Assembly (NCBI GenBank): GCA_964403795.1
Contig: CAYOHP010000044.1
Span: 1 to 44,408 of the forward strand
DNA length: 44,408 nucleotides
Direction: 5' to 3'
From: CAYOHP01 sp964403795 [NCBI: uncultured bacterium]
Lineage (GTDB): Bacteria; Muiribacteriota; UBA6191; CAZXTJ01
The notes beneath the pieces were generated by a model. The model was given only the letters and a program-made list of their open reading frames with translations, searched no databases and was not told the DNA's origin. The translations under genes and the position numbers were made by a program. Within the stretch, counting starts at the first letter, position 1. Each line of letters begins with the position of its first letter. Positions 39,104 through 44,408 of the stretch are shown piece by piece.

Positions 39104-39136
39104 GGGCGCCACCCGGCCGGAGCCCAAGGACGCGGA

Positions 39137-40888
39137 TCAGTCGGCGGCTTCGATCCCGGACAGGACGGCCACGTCGAGTTCGAAGGCCACGCAGGGGACC
39201 TTCACGTTCCAGGCCGCCAGCACCGCGGGATCGAGTTCCCCCAGGACCCCGATCTCGCGCTCGCCTTCCGTCCCCGCCACCAGCACCGCGCCGGACCGTC
39301 CTGCCATCAAGCCCGGCACCTTGCGGGCCTCGAGGCGGCAGGTGAGTCCACCCAGCCCGGCGAGCAGGGTGGAGAGGACCGCATGGCCCTCGGCGAAGCT
39401 CGCCTCGGCGTGGGCCGAGAGCACCGCCAGGCGCCTGCGGGTCGCGGTTCCCATCAGGGTGCCCGGAGCCTGCACCGCCACCTCGCCGCACTCGAAGATG
39501 CGGTGGGGATACCCGGCCCGGTAGCTGGTCGCCTCGACCTCCAGGAGGCCGGGGAGCAGGCTGGACCGGACCACCGAGAAGTTCTCGCTCATCGGGTTGG
39601 CGATCTCGACCAGGTCGCTCCCGTCGCCCCCCAGCCGGTCGACCTGCAGCTCGCGCCGGGTCAGGACCGGGAGCGACATCTCCTGGTAGCCGAAGCCCAC
39701 CATACGCTCCCGGAGCCGGTCGGCGGCCTTCTGCAAGGGGGTGAGGCGACCCACCGTGTATTCCTGGGGCATGACCCGGGGGAAACTGTCGTAGCCCCGC
39801 TGGATGGCCACGTCCTCGACCACGTCCATGGCGTGGAGCAGGTCGTTCCTGTAGGCGGGAGGCAGCACTGCGAGGAGGCCGGCCCCGCCCTGGTCCGAGG
39901 GAAGGGCTTCGACCGTGAGGCCGAAGCGCGTCAGCAGGGACACGATCTCCTCAGCCGGCAATTCGATGCCCAGGGCCCGTTGCACGAGGTCGGTCGCGAC
40001 CTCCATACGGGAACCGTGGCGCCGGGGCGACACCACCTTGCGCCCGGCGGGGGTGTCGTAGGGATAGCGCACCTCCGCCCGGCGGATCCGGAAGCCGCGG
40101 TCCGCCATGTCGCAGGCCATGATGTTGGTGGCGGTGGTGAGGGTACCGAGGTCGGTACCGGTGAACTCGACGAACAGCCGCGAGTCGCCCACCGCCACCG
40201 CACCCACGTCGTTCGAGTTGATGATGGGAGGCATCGAGAGGACGTTCCCGTCCTGGCCCCTGAGGAGCGGGTAGCGGTGCTTGCCGGCCAGGGTGGCGGC
40301 GTACTCGCGTCCCTTGGGGTGCTCGGCCAGGATGGCCCGGGGTGAGAGCCTGCGGGTCTCGCCCAGGGGCACGAAGCCGTCGTCGTCCGGCCCGATCGTG
40401 GTGTAGCGGACCGGGAAGCGCACCAGGTCGAGCTTGTAGATCCCGGCCGCTATGTCCTTGCGACGCCGGCCGAAGGTCTCGGAGAGCTTCTCCTGGGTCT
40501 GGATCAGGCTCCTCAGCGTGGCGTCGGTGACCGCCGGACCCTCGGCCACGAAAGCCGTGATCCAAGGCCGGATGCCCTCCAGGTCGGCATCCACCTCGAC
40601 CACCAGGTCGGCCCCCGCCGGCTCTTCCAGGAACCGGTAGGCCGGAGCTCCCTCGCCCCGGGAGAGGCGCAGCTGGCGGACGATCCCCTCGGGGGTCCAG
40701 GTGTCGGGCCGGTTGGTGTCGTTGAGTTCGATCTTCACCGGGGTGCCGCCGGCCTCGGCGTCCCGCGTCTCGCCCCAGGACTTGAGTTCGCCCTTCACGT
40801 ACACGAGGTCGCGGTCCAGGGTCTCCCGGTCGACCGGGGCCCCGAAGAGATCGGCGAGATCCTCGACCGTGGTCTGGATGGTCGGCAC
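39137..40888 (-). CDS. pheT: Phenylalanyl-tRNA synthetase beta subunit, archaeal/eukaryotic type
   Basis: With PheS it attaches phenylalanine to tRNA-Phe. The 583-residue length and sequence fit the short archaeal/eukaryotic beta subunit and not the ~800-residue bacterial form, which adds an EMAP-type tRNA-binding and a C-terminal FDX-ACB domain. Landmarks include IELNDTNRPDTW, LIQTQEKLSETFGRRRKDIA, MPPIINSNDVG, FTGTDLGTLTTATNIMACD, PAYRNDLLHAMDVVEDVAI, YQEMSLPVL and ANPMSENFSVVRSSLLPGLL. The GTG start lies 3 nt after the pheS stop with AGGAGG in the end of pheS, so the two are co-translated. No degenerate region is seen. Confidence 0.95.
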   Translation of the reverse strand: MPTIQTTVEDLADLFGAPVDRETLDRDLVYVKGELKSWGETRDAEAGGTPVKIELNDTNRPDTWTPEGIVRQLRLSRGEGAPAYRFLEEPAGADLVVEVDADLEGIRPWITAFVAEGPAVTDATLRSLIQTQEKLSETFGRRRKDIAAGIYKLDLVRFPVRYTTIGPDDDGFVPLGETRRLSPRAILAEHPKGREYAATLAGKHRYPLLRGQDGNVLSMPPIINSNDVGAVAVGDSRLFVEFTGTDLGTLTTATNIMACDMADRGFRIRRAEVRYPYDTPAGRKVVSPRRHGSRMEVATDLVQRALGIELPAEEIVSLLTRFGLTVEALPSDQGGAGLLAVLPPAYRNDLLHAMDVVEDVAIQRGYDSFPRVMPQEYTVGRLTPLQKAADRLRERMVGFGYQEMSLPVLTRRELQVDRLGGDGSDLVEIANPMSENFSVVRSSLLPGLLEVEATSYRAGYPHRIFECGEVAVQAPGTLMGTATRRRLAVLSAHAEASFAEGHAVLSTLLAGLGGLTCRLEARKVPGLMAGRSGAVLVAGTEGEREIGVLGELDPAVLAAWNVKVPCVAFELDVAVLSGIEAAD

Positions 40889-40891
40889 TTC

Positions 40892-42460
40892 TCAGGCCTC
40901 CTGGTTCCGCTCGCCCAGGCCGGCCATGCGGCGTACCCGGTCGAGGTCCTGGCTGAAGAGGTCGCGGATGTCGTTCACGCCCAGGGCCACCATGGCCATG
41001 CGGTCGACTCCCAGGCCCCAGGCGATCACGGGGACGTCCACCCCCAGAGGCTTCGTCACCTCGGGACGGAACAGCCCGGCGCCTCCCAGCTCCATCCACC
41101 CCAGGCGCGGGTGGCGGGCGTGGAGTTCCACCGAAGGCTCGGTGAACGGGAAGTAGGCGGGTGCGTAGTGGGTCTCGGTGGCCCGGGCCACCTCCACCGC
41201 GAACAGGTCGAGCAGACCGAGCAGGTGGGTGAAGGCGATCGACTCGCCGAGCACGATCCCCTCCACCTGGTAGAAGTCGGAGAGGTGGGTGGCATCCACC
41301 TGGTCGTAGCGGAAGCAGCGGGCGATGGCGAAGTACTTCCCGGGGACCGAGGCCCCCTTGGCGAGCTGGCGCGACGAGAGCGCGGTGCCCTGGCTCCGGA
41401 GGATCAGGCGCCGGGTCCGCTCCAGGTCGAAGCGGTAGCCCCAACCCCGGCTCCCGGCCCCGGAGCCGTCCTGGTGGACCGCCGCCACCCGGCTCCCGAA
41501 CGGCTCCTCGAGCCGCTCGGCCGACCCCGGATGGCGCACGAAGTAGACGTCGTGGATGTCCCGGGCCGAGTGGAACTGCGGCATGAACAGCGCGTCGTTG
41601 TTCCAGAACTCGGTCTCGACCATGCTTCCCGCCATCTCGGTGAAGCCCATGGCGAGGAGCTTCTGGCGCAGCTCGTCGAGGAATTCCATGTAGGGATGCT
41701 TCTGGCCCGGTTGGAGCCGGGAAGGCGGCAGGGCCAGGTTGTAGCGGCGGAAGCTGGTCTGGCGCCAGGACCCGTCCCGGAGCATCTCGGGCGTCAGCAC
41801 CGAGACCTCGTTGCCGGTGAGCCCGGAAGCCACCACCGCCGCCACGAGTTCGGGCCGCGCCAGCCGCCAGGTCCGCAGGGTCCGGGTGGCGAGCTTGAGG
41901 ACCGCGCCGGTGCCGCCCCGCCGGCGACCATGGACCTCGACCAGGGCGGCCTCGGCCGGGGACAGGCCGGCGACGTCCATGGCCCCGGCCGCCGCCACCC
42001 GCCCGAGCAGTCCCGAGAGCGCTTCGAACCCCGAGAGGTCGGCGCCCGCGACGAGGCAGGCACTCCCCTTCTCGACCGTCGCCAGGCCGGCCTTCTTCAG
42101 GGCCCCGAAGGCGGTCCCGACGGTGTCGGCATCGAGCCCGGCGATCGCTCCCCGGAGCTCCTTCATGGGGACGGGAGCCTCGCCCAGGCGCCGGGCCACC
42201 CGGACCTCGGGGAGTCCGTCCCGGAGGTAGGCCTCGCCGAGATCCCCGAGCGAGACCTCGTCCCGGGTGGCCTCCTCGGCGACCGCCAGCACCCCCCGGG
42301 CTGCCAGCCACCCCACCGCGCTGCGGAGCTGGGCCGCCTCCAGGCCCGACCGGAGCGAGAGGGCCTCGTCCTCGGCGAACGTGGCCGGCCCGCCCGCGAG
42401 GGAAGCCAGGAGCTTCACCTCGAGCGGATGGAGATCGGAGAGCTGGAACGTCTCGGCCAT
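40892..42460 (-). CDS. pheS: Phenylalanyl-tRNA synthetase alpha subunit, archaeal/eukaryotic type
   Basis: The catalytic subunit of PheRS, 522 residues, again the long archaeal type; bacterial PheS is about 330-350. The N-terminal ~220 residues look like winged-helix DNA/RNA-binding units (LHPLEVKLLASLAGG; VPMKELRGAIAGLDAD). The class II synthetase core starts around LQPGQKHPYMEFLDELRQKL. Motif 2 is YFAIARCFRYDQVDATHLSDFYQVEG in parts. GWGYRFDLERTRRLILRSQ, FPFTEPSVEL and GLGVDRMAMVALGVNDIRDL (motif 3) complete the core. ATG 42460 is preferred over the longer GC-driven frame because the family starts with the winged helix directly. It heads the pheS-pheT operon and is divergent from a MATE gene. 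Confidence 0.95.
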   Translation of the reverse strand: MAETFQLSDLHPLEVKLLASLAGGPATFAEDEALSLRSGLEAAQLRSAVGWLAARGVLAVAEEATRDEVSLGDLGEAYLRDGLPEVRVARRLGEAPVPMKELRGAIAGLDADTVGTAFGALKKAGLATVEKGSACLVAGADLSGFEALSGLLGRVAAAGAMDVAGLSPAEAALVEVHGRRRGGTGAVLKLATRTLRTWRLARPELVAAVVASGLTGNEVSVLTPEMLRDGSWRQTSFRRYNLALPPSRLQPGQKHPYMEFLDELRQKLLAMGFTEMAGSMVETEFWNNDALFMPQFHSARDIHDVYFVRHPGSAERLEEPFGSRVAAVHQDGSGAGSRGWGYRFDLERTRRLILRSQGTALSSRQLAKGASVPGKYFAIARCFRYDQVDATHLSDFYQVEGIVLGESIAFTHLLGLLDLFAVEVARATETHYAPAYFPFTEPSVELHARHPRLGWMELGGAGLFRPEVTKPLGVDVPVIAWGLGVDRMAMVALGVNDIRDLFSQDLDRVRRMAGLGERNQEA

Positions 42461-42526
42461 GCGGATCCCGCCTTCCGCCGGCGATCCCCGCCGGGCGGGC
42501 GGATGTCGACCGGACCCGTGCGAGGC

Positions 42527-42532
42527 TACCAT
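42527..42532 (+). promoter_or_regulatory. TACCAT -10-like box of the MATE gene
   Basis: TACCAT ends 11 nt before the ATG at 42544, with no Shine-Dalgarno. A weak -35 candidate (TGTCGA, 42504-42509) is spaced 17 bp. It lies in the 83-bp divergent gap with pheS. Confidence 0.4.
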
Positions 42533-42543
42533 GGGCCTTCGTC

Positions 42544-43926
42544 ATGGGCCTGCCCCTGGTTCCCGAGATCGTCGAGCCCGCGGTTCCGGCGCGGGCGCTC
42601 CGGAGCGAGTTCGGACCCCTGGTGGCGCTGGCGATCCCGGCCATCGTGGGTTCGATGGGCAACGTGCTGATGACCCTGGTCGACACCGCCATGGTGGGCG
42701 GCCTGGGCGCCGAGGCCCTGGCCGCGGTCGGGGTGGCGAGCGCCATCTGGGTCTCGCTCTCGTGGCTGTTCGTGGGCATGGTGGAGGCGGCCGGCCCCTT
42801 CGTGGCCCAGTCCTGGGGCGCCGACGACCGCCGCGGGATGACCCGCTGGGCCTGGCAGGGGGCCTGGCTGGCGGCGCTCACCTCGCTCCCGCTCATGCTC
42901 CTCGGGTTCTTCGCCGGACCGGTGCTCTCCGGACTCGGCCAGGAGCCGGTAGTGGTCCAACTGGGCGCCGACTACCTGCTGGCGAGGGGCTGGTTCGCCC
43001 TCCCGGGCTTCCTGTTCTTCGCGGAACGGACGGTCCTGAACGCGGTCGGTCGGACCCGGGACGTGCTGATCGCGGTGCTCGTCGCCAACGTCGTGAACGC
43101 CATCGCCAACTGGGGCCTCATCTACGGGAACCTGGGGCTCCCGGCCCTGGGCGTGACCGGCGCCGGGTACGCCACCGGGATCGCCAAGCTGGTGCTGCTG
43201 GGGATCACCACCTGGCGGATCCGGCGGCTCGGAGTCGTCGAATCCGATCCGAGCCTGCGTCGGCCCGACCGGGCCGCGCTGCGACGACTGCTGGCCGTGG
43301 GCATCCCCGCCGGTCTGCACTCCTTCGCCGACAGTGCCATCTGCTCCGCCCTGGCGGTGCTGGCCGGCTGGATGGGGAGCGTGCCGCTGGCGGCCCACCA
43401 GGTCGCCTTCCGCCTGACCATCTTCCTCTTCACCATCCCCAAGGGGCTCGGAGTGGCCGCCGCGGCATTGGTCGGCCAGTCGATCGGAGCGGGAAGGCCG
43501 GATCGAGCGGCCCGGGTCGGGGCGGTGGCGATGATCACCGCGGTCACGACCATGTGCGGGGTGGGCCTGGCGGTCCTGGCCGGGGCCGACCGGGTGGTGG
43601 CGGTCTTCACCCCCGATCCCCGGGTCCGCGAGCTGGCCGGAGGACTGCTGGCGATCGCCGCATTGTTCGAGATCTTCGACAGCCTCCAGATCGTGGCGAC
43701 GAGCTGCCTGCTGGCCGCCGGGGACACCCGGGTCCCGATGCTGGTCTCCATCGTCGTGTACTGGGGCTTCGGGTTCCCGCTGGCCTGGCACCTGGGCTTC
43801 TCGCAGGGCCTGGGTTCCGCCGGTCTGTGGTGGGGCCTCACCGCGGCCCTGGGCGTGGTCGCCGGGCTGATGGCCACCCGCTTCCTCTCCGGGTCCTGGC
43901 AGGCCCGCGGGCGACTCGTCGGCTGA
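42544..43926 (+). CDS. MATE-family multidrug/sodium antiporter
   Basis: The 460-residue protein has about twelve transmembrane helices in two related halves, the fold of MATE exporters that expel drugs or metabolites in exchange for Na+ or H+. Family landmarks: LAIPAIVGSMGNVLMTLVDTAMVG at the start, AAVGVASAIWVSLSWLFVG, and in the second half GIPAGLHSFADSAICSALAVLAGWMG with GKGLG-type AAAALVGQSIGAGRPDRAARVG. The DinF/NorM branch is likely. ATG 42544 has a -10-like box directly upstream and no Shine-Dalgarno. Substrate unknown. Confidence 0.92.
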   Translation: MGLPLVPEIVEPAVPARALRSEFGPLVALAIPAIVGSMGNVLMTLVDTAMVGGLGAEALAAVGVASAIWVSLSWLFVGMVEAAGPFVAQSWGADDRRGMTRWAWQGAWLAALTSLPLMLLGFFAGPVLSGLGQEPVVVQLGADYLLARGWFALPGFLFFAERTVLNAVGRTRDVLIAVLVANVVNAIANWGLIYGNLGLPALGVTGAGYATGIAKLVLLGITTWRIRRLGVVESDPSLRRPDRAALRRLLAVGIPAGLHSFADSAICSALAVLAGWMGSVPLAAHQVAFRLTIFLFTIPKGLGVAAAALVGQSIGAGRPDRAARVGAVAMITAVTTMCGVGLAVLAGADRVVAVFTPDPRVRELAGGLLAIAALFEIFDSLQIVATSCLLAAGDTRVPMLVSIVVYWGFGFPLAWHLGFSQGLGSAGLWWGLTAALGVVAGLMATRFLSGSWQARGRLVG

Positions 43927-43988
43927 TCCAGACCTGCGGCCCCTGGTCGGGGACGGCTCGCTCCCGATTCTCCAGCCCCGCCCCAAGA

Positions 43989-44005
43989 TGGCAACTCAGT
44001 TGTCA
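43989..44005. promoter_or_regulatory. Inverted repeat upstream of the TerB-like gene
   Basis: TGGCAAC-TCA-GTTGTCA is an inverted repeat with one mismatch in 7-bp arms, 59 bp before the ATG at 44064. It resembles the GGCAAC/GTTGCC repeat at 34358-34378. It could be an operator; the rest of 43927-44063 shows no gene, and TTGTCA within the repeat could be a -35. Confidence 0.35.
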
Positions 44006-44063
44006 TTCCTCGCCATCCTCCCCGGGATCCCCCCGGGAAGGCCGTCCGAGAGGAGAGTCCGCC

Positions 44064-44408
44064 ATGGCGAGCAGTGCGCCGAACCGGGACACCCCTGGTT
44101 CCCGACCCCTCGACGCCGAGGAAGCCTTCCTGAGGGCCTGCGTCGAGGCGTTCCGGGACGGGAACATCGAACCCGACGAGAACGAGGTGCTCCAGCGCCT
44201 CCAGGTCGCCCTGGGCATCCCCGGCGAGAAGGCCCGGGATCTCGCCCGGCAGGCCGCCCTCGAGGCCCGGGAGCATCCGGCCCGCAATCCCGGCCCGCTC
44301 GATCCCACCCGGGTGGTGGCGGCCTGCCGACGGGCCGCCGAGGCGGACGGACGGATCGACCGTGACGAGGCGAGGCTGGTCGCCCAGGTCGCCGAGGTCC
44401 TCGGGGTC
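44064..44408 (+). CDS. TerB-like domain protein, truncated by the window edge
   Basis: Only the first 115 codons are inside the window, with no stop. AGGAG lies 11 nt before the ATG. The visible protein has two TerB-like units: residues about 18-64 (EEAFLRACVEAFRDGNIEPDEN in part, then EVLQRLQVALGIP) and 77-112 (VVAACRRAAEADGRIDRDEARL in part). The D-G-x-I-(E/D)-x-(D/E)-E signature of the loop is shared with the TPR/TerB protein encoded at 3711-5969. TerB-like domains are found in tellurite-resistance and phage-defence associated systems but also in general signalling, so function stays open. Confidence 0.6.
   Translation, partial: MASSAPNRDTPGSRPLDAEEAFLRACVEAFRDGNIEPDENEVLQRLQVALGIPGEKARDLARQAALEAREHPARNPGPLDPTRVVAACRRAAEADGRIDRDEARLVAQVAEVLGV

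Noticed and set aside
1-44408. tRNA, rRNA, CRISPR, prophage or insertion-sequence transposase
   Set aside because: I found no cloverleaf, rRNA signature, repeat-spacer array, integrase or transposase. A tRNAscan or Infernal run would be decisive.

Overview
The window is a very GC-rich bacterial chromosome segment (about 70% by eye), with many GTG starts and tight 4-base ATGA/GTGA gene overlaps. It carries no phage, CRISPR, rRNA or tRNA that I can recognise. A Hanks-type kinase gene sits upstream of an all-TPR operon. Other markers are a VIT/von Willebrand A secreted protein, a giant glycine-rich lipoprotein, the futalosine menaquinone enzyme MqnC and an archaeal-type PheRS. Together these suggest a deep-branching, GC-rich, Gram-negative-type bacterium; a planctomycete or a similar phylum is my best guess, but the sequence does not prove it. 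Most long open frames opposite the genes are GC-driven shadows and are omitted.

Layout. 0.1-3.1 kb (minus): a three-gene unit of a small unknown protein, a prepilin-like protein and a PilX-like pilus protein. 3.1-3.7 kb (plus): a membrane-anchored coiled-coil protein. 3.7-12.2 kb (minus): a Ser/Thr kinase with one membrane segment, then a TPR protein, a TPR lipoprotein and a TPR/TerB-like protein, the last three coupled by GTGA overlaps. 12.3-13.9 kb (plus): two secreted proteins of unknown function separated by a striking twin palindrome. 13.9-14.1 kb: a 198-bp foldback element with terminal inverted repeats. 14.1-15.3 kb: mqnC. 15.3-18.0 kb (plus): a molybdate ABC transporter in the order modB-modC-modA behind a readable promoter with an inverted repeat. 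18.1-18.7 kb (minus): a VapBC toxin-antitoxin pair, followed by a run of four hairpins. 19.0-24.3 kb (minus): a lipoprotein lipase and two large membrane proteins that look like tandem paralogues. 24.4-29.0 kb (minus): a thioredoxin-fold protein, a MauE/DoxX-type membrane protein and a VIT/VWA protein. 29.1-32.5 kb (minus): a ChaN-like protein, a Wzz/BY-kinase-like protein with a broken Walker A motif and a 54-residue protein. 32.7-34.3 kb: a 2Fe-2S protein and a secreted M14 carboxypeptidase. 34.4-38.7 kb (plus): a 1427-residue glycine-rich repeat lipoprotein. 38.8-39.1 kb: a lone STAS protein. 39.1-42.5 kb (minus): pheT and pheS of archaeal type. 42.5-43.9 kb (plus): a MATE exporter. 44.1 kb to the edge: the start of another TerB-like protein.

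Two expression habits recur. Several first genes have a TANNNT -10-like hexamer 4-11 nt before the start codon and no Shine-Dalgarno sequence, which predicts leaderless mRNAs. Downstream genes are often coupled by 4-base overlaps. Much of the window encodes envelope, secretion and signalling functions. No single region is a clear mobile or defence island. The best candidates for undescribed biology are the kinase-TPR-TerB cluster, the tandem membrane paralogues, the degenerate BY-kinase with its ChaN-like partner, and the glycine-rich lipoprotein.
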